DNA from: Fasciola hepatica
Lineage: Eukaryota; Platyhelminthes; Trematoda; Plagiorchiida; Fasciolidae
Direction of reading: 5' to 3'
Assembly: GCA_948099385.1 (NCBI GenBank)
Contig: CANUEZ040000117.1
Coordinates: 234,001-298,000 of the forward strand
DNA: 64,000 nucleotides
In this document: in pieces, positions 23,761-34,905 of the stretch
Layout of the letters: each line of letters begins with the position of its first letter
How positions within the stretch are numbered: the stretch's first letter is position 1
Notes under the pieces: model-generated
What the model was told of the DNA's origin: nothing
Database searches by the model: none
Seen by the model: only the letters and a program-made list of their open reading frames with translations
Made by a program: the position numbers and the translations under genes

Positions 23761-25226
23761 TTCAATGTTGACGATTAGAGTGCAGAATCCACAAATTTGC
23801 AACAAGCTCTGAAGTGTTTATATCCCATTGACTAGAATAATCCTACCGATGTGACTAACATTAATTGATAAAAGTGACAGACATTAACGAAGCATACCAC
23901 GTATTTCAAACAGTTAGCAGAAACCGCTGGGAAACCGTTCTAAAACCACTCAGAAAGTGCTCGTAAATCATTCGGCGCAACAGTGAAAACTGAGCAAAAA
24001 CCGGCCGAAAACCGATCGCTTTGGGAGCAGTTTTTGGTCGGTTTCTGAGTGGTTTGTGTCAATCGTTTGAAACACGTGATATGCTTCGTTAATTTACTTC
24101 ACTAACCCAAATTACGTGTCACGATGCTCATTTCAATCTCATAATCTATGACTTTCTGGCAATTGTCCTTGATTTACTCACTTCGAGGGAATAAAATAGA
24201 GCAATCTTTACCGAGGTTTTCAAGGCATTTCGAAGAATTAAACCAACACATTTAAATAGAACGCCTATCGAACATTGCAAATTACTTCTATCGTCAATTT
24301 TCCTTGTATAAATTCAATGTTGATCCGTGTAAAATGGCTACTAAAAAAGCCAAACGAAAACCAATCGAAAGCCCACGTTACGAACGGGCTGGGTGCTACA
24401 AAGGCCCCCACGGAACACACTGCATCCCGCATACTGCAATATACTACATATTTGGCACCCAGGGCGGGACCGCATTAAGGGAAATTGGAGACCTTGGAGA
24501 TAGACCTGATGTGAGCCGAGAAGATAACTGTGAAGTGATTTGAGACGTAGCTTCCTTGCCAGCACAAATTGCGTGAAAACACAGCTGATTCGCCAGTCAG
24601 TAACAATAGCCAAATGGTGTCACAAGTCGCGAAAACGTCGCTTGATTCCTCCACTTATTCGTAACTTAGACTGGTTAATCAACGGCGCTCCGTTGCACTG
24701 CGAGCTGATTGGGCATTGTCAGACTCTTTACCTCTTTGACCAACAGCGATGCATTACCAAACCAATAAAAGTGCTCGAAAATAAGCGTAAAAATACGGCA
24801 GTTTTTCGAAACTTCTCTCATTTAACCGGAATCTGACCGCCAAAACGCAAGTTCTAAGAGCTGGTTATCTACGAATGTTTATAAACACCAAAGTTGGTGT
24901 GGCCCAAGCAAGGTTTTGTGATATGGCCTACTCGAGGTGTCGTCACTGAGGATTCAGCACTATGGTGAGTGTGAGAGGAGTAAGGAACACTTCGGACAGA
25001 GTCCTATCGTTAGAAGGAACAGTGTAGTGAGCAGATTCGAAGTAGCTGTTTTGATGCTGGATTAGAATAAGGGTAGGTTTCTGTGATGAACTTGCTCCAG
25101 GAGATATTTGTACACAAACCTTATTACTAATACCCTTGTGGCAAACCGCTCCGAAGAAGATCAGCTTTTGGCCGGTTTTCAAGCAGGTTTTACTACTACG
25201 CCGATCGGTTTCCAGTCAGTTTGTTT

Positions 25227-25949
25227 AGTGGCCATCTTACAAGAATCAACAATAAATTGACACGTAGAAAATAGATGACCGGAGTAATGTGCAATGCTAA
25301 GTTAGCGTTTTATTTAAATATATTGATTTAATTCATCGGAATGCACTGAAATACCCCGGTATAGATCAACCTACTTCACTCTCTCGAAATGGGTAAAATG
25401 AGGACAATTATTCGGAAAATCATAAATTGGGAGATGAAAATGAGCATCGTAAAATGTAATTTTGGGAAAGTGACAGAAATTAACGAAGCATATCGAGTAT
25501 TTCAAACGATTGGCAGAAACTGCTCGGAAACCGTTCGGAAACCACTCAGAAACCACTCGAAAACCGATCGCGTAATAGTAAATCCGCTGGAAAACCGACC
25601 AAAAACCGATCGGTTTCGGAGCGGTTTTCGCCGATTTCTAAATGGTTTCCGAGCGGTTTCTGTCAATCGTTTGAAATACGCGATATGCTTCGTTAATTTC
25701 TGTCACTTAACAAAAATTACATTTTACGATGCTCATTTCTATCTCCCAATTTATGATTTTCCGAATAATTATCCTTATTTAACCCATTTCGACGAAGTGA
25801 AATAGGGCAATCTATGCCAAGGTATTTCAGTGCATTCCGATGAATTAAACCAATATATTTAAATAAAACGCCAACTTAGCATTGCACATTACTCCGGTCA
25901 TCTATTTTCTACGTGTCAATTTATTGTTGATTCTTGTAAGATGGCCACT
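25227..25949. mobile_element. 722-bp foldback element, copy A
   Basis: Perfect terminal inverted ends AGTGGCCATCTTAC and GTAAGATGGCCACT. Palindromic across its whole length about 25588 (sum 51176). The centre is rich in AAAACCGA/TCGGTTTT motifs. No coding capacity. It has the form of a MITE or foldback element; the TIR start AGTRGCCAT resembles motifs flanking the CACTA-like element at about 29-33.5 kb. Confidence 0.75.
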
Positions 25950-26376
25950 TAACAAACCGACCGAGAAATTGACCGAAAACCGGCCAAAACCTAACGGTTT
26001 TGGAGTGGTTTTACTACAACTCAGCCAGCACAAGTGGGGTCAAAATGTGTCGAAATTCGGGGTTATTTGACAGCGTTCGACCGCTTCGTCGTTCAACCCT
26101 TACTGATTGATTTATTTGTGCACAGGAAAAGGGACAACTGCCATCTCTCATCAATGAGTGGTGCTTGCGCAACAGATATCTTATCTCGTGCATAAGAGTA
26201 CATCTAGTGCGGTCACCTACGCACCGCGGTACGTAAACAGTTTTACTTTACGGAGAAACTAACTGAAGCCAAATAATGCTTATAAATGGCCTTAGTAAAT
26301 ATTAAACTCATCAACTTCAATATGTACTGTCAGTTAACTGTAGAAGTTTTGAGGTGATCCAAATGTGAAAAGTCTT

Positions 26377-26447
26377 TGGCCTCGGCGGGATTCGAACCCA
26401 CGCATGGTCACCACCCTCGCTTTAGTACCGCGAGTGCTCTACCAGCT
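26377..26447 (-). repeat. tRNA-like unit, copy 2a (5' truncated)
   Basis: Minus strand: B box GGTTCGAATCC intact, A box cut at AGCTGG by the palindrome centre. Confidence 0.65.
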
Positions 26448-26530
26448 GCCTCGTAGCTCAGCTGGTAGAGCACTCGCGGTACTAAAGCGAGTGTGGTGAC
26501 CATGCGTGGGTTCGAATCCCGCCGAGGCCA
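26448..26530 (+). repeat. tRNA-like unit, copy 2b
   Basis: A box TAGCTCAGCTGG and B box GGTTCGAATCC intact. Acceptor GCCTCG/CGAGGC, T stem GTGGG/CCCGC, a 6-bp anticodon stem ACTCGC/GCGAGT with a 9-base loop, and a long variable region. The loop base that differs from copy 1 lies in the would-be anticodon (TACT against TACG). Confidence 0.7.
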
Positions 26531-27613
26531 AAGACTTTTCACATTTGGATCACCTCAAAACTTCTACAGTTAACTGACTGTTACCACATACTTATGGACA
26601 TATGGCAACGTTCGTCGTCATGGCGCACAATAGTACTCAGTGAACAAGCCTTCGACAACGTTTGTGAGGTCAAACGGTTCAACAGTCTAACAGACTAATC
26701 GGGTAGGGGTGGGGAGGGAGATATTGGTGTCAGTAGTTGATGTTAAGCGGAACTCATGCGCGCCTCTGGAAACGCTACGTTACTCTTTGTGGCCTGTGAG
26801 TGACTGAGACTGAGCGAGAGAAAGGGTCATTCTCGAGACTCACTGTAAATCGAGGTTCCACGAATAGAATACGTATTCCGTCCTGGTGAAATATGACGAT
26901 GATAGTTGTTAACAAAGCCGTGGCAAGAGTTACACGAATTGATTTGGTGTTCATACAGTTGTTTTATGAGGCAGTGCATTTTGTTCGCAGCTATGAACGG
27001 ACAACATAGTCCACGACGCAAGTAATCAGTGAGGGATTTCGCTGTTCATTAATACATAATTAGTTCACTGGAGACTCATATCTTGATAACACGTAGTTTT
27101 TTGTGCTACCTTTAAGTAACAAACGGGAGAGTATGTAAACGAGGAAACTCAAACTATGATACCGTATTTATAAAACAATGAAAATGTACCCAGACATAAA
27201 GACAAATAGTTAAACTTTTGCCACCAAACAGTAGTGATATCTTGCTGAGAATTATATCTTGCCTCTGGTTAACAGCCCATGAATGATTAGTAGTATGAGA
27301 TGTAGACAGGTCCTTCATGTTAATTGCAACATGCCCTCAACCTCAAACTTGTTAGCCCTACATTCCGTGTGCTTATGAATCCTGATAATGTTAACCTTGG
27401 GAACAACTGTAAATCGACGACTACCAAGCTTACACAAAACTGAGAGTATTCTGTTTATTAGTGGAGTATAACCCACGGGGTTTCACGATTAGACGACGCA
27501 GTTGTTTGGGGACTCTAGTCATCATGTATTTTTTTAGCTGGGTCATAGGTACCCTTGTAGCGCACAGCCCTTTCGTTTCATCAGTTTTTGGTCGCTTTCC
27601 AGCCGCTCAATTA

Positions 27614-28336
27614 AGTGGCCATCTTACAAGAATCAACAATAAATTGACACGTAGAAAATAGATGACCGGAGTAATGTGCAATGCTAAGTTGGCGTTTTAT
27701 TTAAATATATTGGTTTAATTCATCGGAATGCACTGAAATACCTTGGCATAGATTGCCCTATTTCACTTCGTCGAAATGGGTTAAATAAGGATAATTATTC
27801 GGAAAATCATAAATTGGGAGATAGAAATGAGCATCGTAAAATGTAATTTTTGTTAAGTGACAGAAATTAACGAAGCATATCGCGTATTTCAAACGATTGA
27901 CAGAAACCGCTCGGAAACCATTTAGAAATCGGCGAAAACCGCTCCGAAACCGATCGGTTTTTGGTCGGTTTTCCAGCGGATTTACTATTACGCGATCGGT
28001 TTTCGAGTGGTTTCTGAGTGGTTTCTGACCGGTTTCCGAGCAGTTTCTGCCAATCGTTTGAAATACTCGATATGCTTCGTTAATTTCTGTCACTTTCCCA
28101 AAATTACATTTTACGATGCTCATTTTCATCTCCCAATTTATGATTTTCCGAATAATTGTCCTCATTTTACCTAGTTCGAGGAAGTAAAATCGGGTGATCT
28201 ATGCCGAGGTATTTCAGTGCATTCCGATGAATTAAATCAATATATTTAAATAAAACGCTAACTTAGCATTGCACATTACTCCGGTCATCTATTTTCTACG
28301 TGTCAATTTATTGTTGATTCTTGTAAGATGGCCACT
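27614..28336. mobile_element. 722-bp foldback element, copy B
   Basis: Mirror copy of copy A in the right arm, centred at about 27975, with the same AGTGGCCATCTTAC end at 27614. Confidence 0.75.
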
Positions 28337-29220
28337 AAACAAACTGACTGGAAACCGATCGGCGTAGTAGTAAAACCTGCTTGAAAACCGGCCAAAAGCT
28401 GATCTTCTTCGGAGCGGTTTGCCACAAGGGTATTAGTAATAAGGTTTGTGTACAAATATCTCCTGGAGCAAGTTCATCACAGAAACCTACCCTTATTCTA
28501 ATCCAGCATCAAAACAGCTACTTCGAATCTGCTCACTACACTGTTCCTTCTAACGATAGGACTCTGTCCGAAGTGTTCTTTATTCCTCTCACACTCACCA
28601 TAGTGCTGAATCCTCAGTGACGACACCTCGGGTAGGCCATATCACAAAACCTTGCTTGGGCCACTCCAACTTTGGTGTTTGTAAACATTCGTAGATAACC
28701 AGCTCTTAGAACTTGCGTTTTGGCGGTCGGATTCCGGTTAAATGAGAGAAGTTTCGAAAAACTGCCGTATTTTTACGCTTATTTTCGAGCACTTTTATTG
28801 GTTTGGTAATGCATCGCTGTTGGTCAAAGAGGTAAAGAGTCTGACAATGCCCAATCAGCTCGCAGTGCAACGGAGCGCCGTTGATTAACCAGTCTAAGTT
28901 ACGAATAAGTGGAGGAATCAAGCGACGTTTTCGCGACTTGTGACACCATTTGGCTATTGTTACTGACTGGCGAATCAGCTGTGTTTTCACGCAATTTGTG
29001 CTGGCAAGGAAGCTACGTCTCAAATCACTTCACAGTTATCTTCTCGGCTCACATCAGGTCTATCTCCAAGGTCTCCAATTTCCCTTAATGCGGTCCCGCC
29101 CTGGGTGCCAAATATGTAGTATATTGCAGTATGCGGGATGCAGTGTGTTCCGTGGGGGCCTTTGTAGCACCCAGCCCGTTCGTAACGTGGGCTTTCGATT
29201 GGTTTTCGTTTGGCTTTTTT

Positions 29221-29942
29221 AGTAGCCATTTTACACGGATCAACATTGAATTTATACAAGGAAAATTGACGATAGAAGTAATTTGCAATGTTCGATAGGC
29301 GTTCTATTTAAATGTGTTGGTTTAATTCTTCGAAATGCCTTGAAAACCTCGGTAAAGATTGCTCTATTTTATTCCCTCGAAGTGAGTAAATCAAGGACAA
29401 TTGCCAGAAAGTCATAGATTATGAGATTGAAATGAGCATCGTGACACGTAATTTGGGTTAGTGAAGTAAATTAACGAAGCATATCACGTGTTTCAAACGA
29501 TTGACACAAACCACTCAGAAACCGACCAAAAACTGCTCCCAAAGCGATCGGTTTTCGGCCGGTTTTTGCTCAGTTTTCACTGTTGCGCCGAATGATTTAC
29601 GAGCACTTTCTGAGTGGTTTTAGACCGGTTTCTGGACGGTTTCCCAGCGGTTTCTGCTAATCGTTTGAAATACGTGATATACTTCGTTAATGTCTGTCAC
29701 TTTTATCAACTAACCTTTCACAATGCTCATTTCTATATCCTAAATAATTACTTCTTATTTAATTGCTCTTATTTCATTTGTTTCGAGTGGAAAAATAAAG
29801 TGATCTGTACTGTGGTATGTCAGGGCTTTTCGGCTTAATAAACCAATATATTCGAATAAAACGCCAACTAAGCATTGCACATTACTCCGATCGTCGATTT
29901 CCTTCGTATCAATTTTTGTTGGTCCGCGGAGAGATCCACGAA
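29221..29942. mobile_element. 722-bp foldback element, copy C (diverged)
   Basis: Same length and layout (left end AGTAGCCATTTTAC, centre about 29581, sum 59163) but more diverged between its own halves and from copies A and B. Its left half belongs to the right arm of the large repeat. Its right half runs on towards the transposase frame. The mirrored copy in the left arm (up to 24342) is cut at 23863. Confidence 0.65.
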
Positions 29943-29944
29943 CT

Positions 29945-31512
29945 TTGTTGGGATCACCACGTCAAACGCCCAAAAAGTCCATAGGTAACGATAAATACGT
30001 CCAATTTGGGCTCAACGAATGTTTGCAGCGTGCAATGGATTCCAGTACAATGCACACAACGGATGAGATAGCCATTCAGTTGCCTGTAGATGGTTTGACT
30101 TTGTTTTTTGGGTCATCTCAGCAGCTATGGCCTATTCTAGGCCGTGTGCTCAAACCGTTATCACGGGTGTTTATGGTGGGTCTGTACTGTGGGATGACGA
30201 AACCCGCAGATGTAATGGGATACTTGGATGATTGCTTTCGAGAACTGAAATCTCTACTCACTCAAGGCATTTATATTCAAAGTGCATGCAGACGTTTCCG
30301 TGTAGTCTTGTCTAGTGTTATAGCTGATGCCCCAGCAAAAGCCTTGATAAAACAAATAAAGCACCATAGTGGTTATTTCAGTTGCCCACGGTGCACCCAA
30401 CGAGGCAGTAGCGTTGGGGTTCTTAGGCAATCCAGGAAAAGCAAGGACTGACATTGACTATCGCTCCCGAAGACGACAGGATCATCACACGGGGGATTCG
30501 CCCTTCGAGAGTTTGTCAATTGATATGATAAACACGTTCCCAACGGACTACATGCACATGTTATGCCTTGGGATAATGAAGCAAACCCTTCTTTTATGGT
30601 GTCAGTTTGGCAAACCAAGGAGAGCTCTGCTATCGGCTCAGTCATTGGCACGCGTGAACGAACATTTTTTGATAGTTCGAAAATGTATCTTCTGTTAATT
30701 TCCACGTGTTTGTCGAACACTGGATGAGCTAGAGTACTGGAAGGCATCCGAGTACATGCAGTTCTTGTTGTATATCGGACCGGTTGTTATGAAAAATGTG
30801 CTGCCTGTTGAGAACTACTTCAACTTTCTCAGCTTTTCGATTTGTGCATACATACTATGCAGCGATAAGTGGCGTTCTAACTACATAGGCTTTATTCACA
30901 ATCACTGCTGCTTGATGGGGCAGGACTTCGTGAAGTTGTACAGGTGAGACTGAGGTGGTTTTCAATTTTCACGTTTGGGTGCATATATGTGAAGATTTGA
31001 GGATTCACGGCTCTTGTGATTCATTCTCGGCGTTTCCCTTTGAGTCATACATGCAAAATATAAGGCAGTGCGTCACCAGTCGAAATATGGTCGCGAAACA
31101 AAAATTTCGTGGGGTAACGGAACGTGCCACGGAAGCGATAATGCATGCCGACATTCAATTTTGGGATGGCACTCAGTCTTCTGTCACCAGAAAAGGGCTG
31201 CATGGGAAGACGCTTCGTCTGCAGAACATGGTGTATGCCTCGGAACCACCGAAAGATTGTGTTCTGATTGATAACCAACCGGCGACCTTCGTTGACATCA
31301 ATGAACACACGGTGAAGTACCTTTATTTCAAAAGGAAGGGAAATTTTTTCACTAGTGCCATTGCGTCTGTGAATCTCAACATATACCTTTGTGAACAGCC
31401 ATCTGATGAAATTCGCTCATGTAACTGTAACGACATACAGTGTAAAGGGCTATTGATTCCGTACCGCGAACACCTGGTACTTTATCCTATTGTGCATAGC
31501 TGGCTTTCATGA
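29945..31512 (+). pseudogene. CACTA/EnSpm-like transposase, broken
   Basis: Four frames in series. 29945-30451: LPVDGLTLFFGSSQQLWPIL, FMVGLYCGMTKPADVMGYLD and VIADAPAKALIKQIKHHSGY followed by the zinc-like CPRCTQRG. 30369-30698: DHHTGDSPFESLSIDMINTF with DYMHMLCLGIMKQTLL. 30756-30947: MQFLLYIGPVVMKNVLP. 30955-31512: NFHVWVHICEDLRIHGSCDS with FSAFPFESYMQNIRQ. This order (QLWPIL, GLYHG-KP, DAPA, HxTG-SP, DxMHxLxLG, NFHxxxH, FSAFPFE) is that of the large transposases of CACTA-like elements in animals. The frame changes need shifts or very short introns, so I treat it as inactive, although a spliced gene is possible. Confidence 0.65.
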
Positions 31513-31556
31513 AATTAGTAAGCAAAATAAATTGTGATAAACCTTTACATTTTAGA

Positions 31557-32880
31557 TGTTCACAGTAGTGGAGTTTGTAGGATAAAACACCGTGGCTGTT
31601 GGTAATGACCTCTGGATGGTGGAGTCAGACCACGTTATGTGGCCTTCTGTTGGTGCTTCTCGTGCGGAGCGCATAGTACGCGATCGTCATCCACCACCGG
31701 TTAATTCAAAAGCATATAAAGTAAAGGACCGCAAAGCCGTTGATAAGAGAACATTACTATCATTCAGTTCCCTTTTGTAGATGACTATCAACAGGTTATG
31801 AAGTTGCAAGAAATACTAAAAGATATGTCCGAATTACCATTCACGGATGCGACGCTGCCCATGGAACGTTATGGGAAACGACTGAAGTATGTGTTTAATT
31901 GCTAATGAGGATATACTTGCAGTAAACCCGTATTTTTTTCGGAATGTGACAGTGATGATCTGGAGCCTTCAGCACGGGCCAGTAAGAAACTATGGTCTCT
32001 CGAGCCACCTTGCTTAGAAGATCAATCAGTTTGCCTTCGGCGTACCCCGTTTAAGTCATTGGGCACAAATATTGATGTGCCAGCACCCATAGTGTAAGTA
32101 CCATCGCTGTATTCTCACAAATCATGTGGTGGTACATCCGTCTGGGGACCTTGGACTTCCACTCCAACGGTGAGTCCCATGGCATCAACAAGCCTTACGG
32201 TCGAGGAAACGCCATCCGCTTCCAAATCTCGTGGAAAACCTACTCCTCCAAACAAGGAAGTCAATTACGGTGAGATTATTATGTGTAAGAGCAACTCCAC
32301 TAAATCCTTACTAACTAACTCCAGATTTCTTAGCTCCAATGAAGAAGGATACTTCGGAGTTGAAGTGAAAAATGGCCGTATTGCGGACTCAAAGTGCGAG
32401 TTCGACTTCAAAAATCGTGTACCAATGGGGGATCCCCTTAAACAGCGTTGATGACCTCGCGTCCCTGAATGAACACTTGGAAAATGACAGCTACTACGAG
32501 CAAGTGGTGAGAGATGGTTCATTATATTTTCTATTATTCAAGCCACATTTTTGCAGAAAGTTTCCGGTACCAACTTTGGAGATTGGACAAGGGATATGAT
32601 AGTCAGCTAATGACGATAATCGTTCTCGCGCAGGTAAACATGAAGGGTGCACACGAAAGACCTGCCCTGGTGGGAACAAAAGTTTGTTCTCTTGTGTTAG
32701 GTGAACATGAGACTTTGAATTCATATTTCTATAGACGCTGTGGGCCGGAAGAAATACCCTGGAGCTATAACGCAACTCATCCGCGAAAAAATACGTCGTT
32801 GCTTACAAATAAGTAGAGCTAGTCATCAAGAGAGTCGGTATGAACTGTATCGCGACGTCGGCGTTCAGAGCAATAAGTAA
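31557..32880 (+). pseudogene. Transposon accessory protein, BEN-like C-terminus, broken
   Basis: An ATG at 31557 (MFTVVEFVG) is followed by an in-frame TAA and then VAVGNDLWMVESDHVMWPSV. Downstream is the frame 32372-32509 with IPLNSVDDLASLNEHLENDS, similar to the start of DUF4806. A 50-base intron-like segment with GTGAGA and TTTTTGCAG ends follows (about 32509-32556), then FGDWTRDM. Next come HERPALVGTKVCSLVLGEHE and LNSYFYRRCGPEEIP (about 32640-32760) and, one frame over, an R/K-rich helix (LIREKIRRCL). The last part resembles BEN-type DNA-binding domains. Such proteins often accompany transposases of this class, so I infer a helper role. Domain names are from memory. Confidence 0.45.
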
Positions 32881-34213
32881 GACGTGAGTGACTTCTATTT
32901 ACGATATATTTCCTAAGGCTTTATCTTATATCACGCTATGTACCTATTGCGATATTTTACATTCCAATTCCAGCAAAACAGTTTTCACGCGACTAACGGG
33001 TACGAACGACAAAACTCGGTTTATGTTGTAAATCCCTTCTACCACTGTACAATTTACCCATCAATACACGTTTCTCGCGTCAAAAGTATTGTCCTTTCTC
33101 TTCGGAAATCAGTAATGGAAATGCAGCTCGCAGTTACTGGCAAGGAAGTGATTCCGAAAGTGGTAAAGGTACTTTGGGAAGTGGGGAATAAAAGCGGTGA
33201 AATGGGACTTTTCCGTTTAGTTATTTGACGCACCGGACTAGTGTCGTTCGTTTCCGGGGTCTTTTATGCAGTGTTATGAAAATAGACACGGGAAATTGAG
33301 TTTATATTGTAATGCAGTAGGTAACCTAATAAAGGAGATTTTTTGCGTGGTCGGCGGAAAACGCCCCCAAACCGACCTTTTTCTTTTCAGTGGGGTCACT
33401 TTGGAGTTGTTATGGGGATCAAACGGGGTCGGCTTAGGAACTTTTTCGTGACTATTTGGGGGCCATTGTGCTGACTGGGCGTGTAAAATGGCTACAAAAC
33501 AAACCGACCGAAAACCGACCAGTTTTGCTACAGGGTGCTTGGAAGTGCACGATCTGCAAAGACAGCAAGAAAACTCAGTGAGCTGGAGCTCAGTAAGTGC
33601 ATCAGCAAGCATCAAGACCTACACCGATAAAGATGGGAGTGGCGATCTATCTGAGCATATTACATTTTACAAAGCGCCTACATTTAAAGCGTAACTCTCT
33701 GGTCGTTATGACAACAAGTATCTCAGTGAAGGAAACAAACAAACATCATTTCAATTTAGTTCAACGCAGCTTTCATGAAGCTCGTATTGGCCATAGCCAG
33801 CCGAGCGCTCCAGCATGTCTACGGCTGCACTCACCCAGGGAAGATTCCGGTGGTACTGGCCTCAGTCATAGGGGTAAAATTATATGGGCAATGTTCACCG
33901 GTGGGTTAACAGTTAGGCGATGCTTGGTCAATTACAACCTAGAGACTATCTGTGTTTCAGAATAATATCCGGTAAACTGTGTATTGGTAACGCTTGGGAA
34001 CATATGTGGATATAAACTTTCTGCAAAATCACAAAAGTTATCAGCATGACATCAGGAAACAATGTAGGATCTGGATTGGCAGAGCAAAAGGAGCGCGAAG
34101 CCGGGGCCAACTCTACGTAATACTCAAAGATGACTAAGGTTGGCAATCATGCAAGTGGAACTAGTAAGGGGCTGATAAATAATATCAGTTGGACTTTGAG
34201 TATACGCAGGGAA

Positions 34214-34214
<1 letters not shown>

Positions 34215-34280
<66 letters not shown>
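34215..34280. repeat. TA microsatellite
   Basis: About 32 TA units interrupted once by AA at 34256-34257. Confidence 0.95.
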
Positions 34281-34844
34281 CATGAGGGGTGTTATCAGAC
34301 TGGTCATGAGATGAGGTTCGGAAGCAAAAAATTATGACTCATTGTGGTTTGGTAATCAAAGCGGTCTTTTTACGCTTGATCCATGTTTATGTTATTGCTC
34401 GTCATACTGACAACAGAAGATGCATCATGAAGTCTGCTTAGTGCTCCTTTTAATTGTTTTTGGGTGCGACATCATCGCAGCTAGTCAGAACGTTTATCCT
34501 GGAGGCTGAGGTAGATAGCCTCGAAATATCTAGATCTGATTAGGGGCCTAGATTGGGAGTTTGTGATGGTGAATTTTTTGTGAAGAAGGGAGTAGGGAGT
34601 ATCACCATAGAAACCAAATGGGCAATCAGATGAGTGGACTGTTGTGTGCAAAAGCTGGGGAGGAGTGAAAGATTGAGCTTGATATGACGTAACCATTGGG
34701 GGTTCAAGCCGGAGTATTTCGCACCTAGCTTTGTAATGAGGGTTAGAGGGGGGGGGAGTAATTTTTAGTGAGGGAGCTTTGTATTGGATGGCACACTCCC
34801 TCAGCTCCTACGATTGTTATCTTCGAGGTTGTCAATAAGAAAAG

Positions 34845-34905
34845 ACCGTGGATTGCCAGCCGTATGTATTCTCACGGAGCCTGAGTACAGGGACCGCACG
34901 CTAAC
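34845..34905 (+). repeat. Dispersed repeat fragment (also at 60192)
   Basis: Both copies contain GAAAAGACCGTGGATTGCCA then CACGGAGCCTGAGTACAG with a few differences between. In one frame both would read KDRGLP..V...TEPEYRD, so it may be a coding scrap of an unidentified element. Confidence 0.6.

Larger units (their letters stand above)
26329..26578. repeat. 250-bp palindrome made of two tRNA-like units
   Basis: Complementary about 26453.5 (sum 52907) with a 12-base loop, 26448-26459. The loop is the 5' end of the plus-strand tRNA-like unit, so the left unit lacks those bases. The outer arms share the GTTTTGAGGTGATCC flank with the 18.68-kb palindrome and extend through CAGTTAACTG. Confidence 0.9.
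25950..27613. other. Spacer of the large inverted repeat
   Basis: 1.66 kb without a recognisable gene. It contains the second tRNA-like palindrome (26329-26578). Near its right end, TTGTAGCGCACAGCCC (about 27556) followed by GGTCGCTTTCCAGCCGC resembles the outer TIR motif seen at 29163. Confidence 0.6.
23863..29712. repeat. Large inverted repeat: 2.1-kb arms around a 1.66-kb spacer
   Basis: The left arm 23863-25951 and right arm 27612-29712 are reverse complements. Coordinates sum to 53563 from about 24000 to 25951, so no net indel over about 1.9 kb. A 12-base indel shifts the sum to 53575 near the outer end. Only scattered substitutions were noticed (for example near 24834/28729 and 24885/28678). 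Each arm contains a complete 722-bp palindromic element and an 880-base unique segment. Open frames in the arms are mirror images and carry no domain, so I do not call genes there. Confidence 0.93.
29163..33548 (+). mobile_element. CACTA/EnSpm-like DNA transposon, decayed (tentative limits)
   Basis: Two coding blocks (transposase 29945-31512, accessory protein 31557-32880) lie between similar inverted ends. On the left, AGCACCCAGCC (29167) leads to GTAGCCATTTTACACGG (29223). On the right, in reverse, AGCACCCTGTAGC (near 33541) leads to GTAGCCATTTTACACG (near 33502). The left end overlaps the large inverted repeat, so these limits are a hypothesis. The subterminal GGTTTTCG/CGGTTTG motifs are shared with the 722-bp foldback elements. 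Confidence 0.45.

Noticed and set aside
24341..25182. Open frames of 79-98 codons in the inverted-repeat arms as genes
   Set aside because: They recur as mirror copies in the other arm, overlap on both strands and show no domain or codon signal.
25389..25805. 138-codon frame with repeated NRLKYAICFVNFCH-type segments as a repeat protein
   Set aside because: The internal similarity is only the translation of the palindromic 722-bp element.
26329..26578. CRISPR-like palindromic repeat
   Set aside because: A single hairpin without spaced identical repeats, in eukaryotic DNA.
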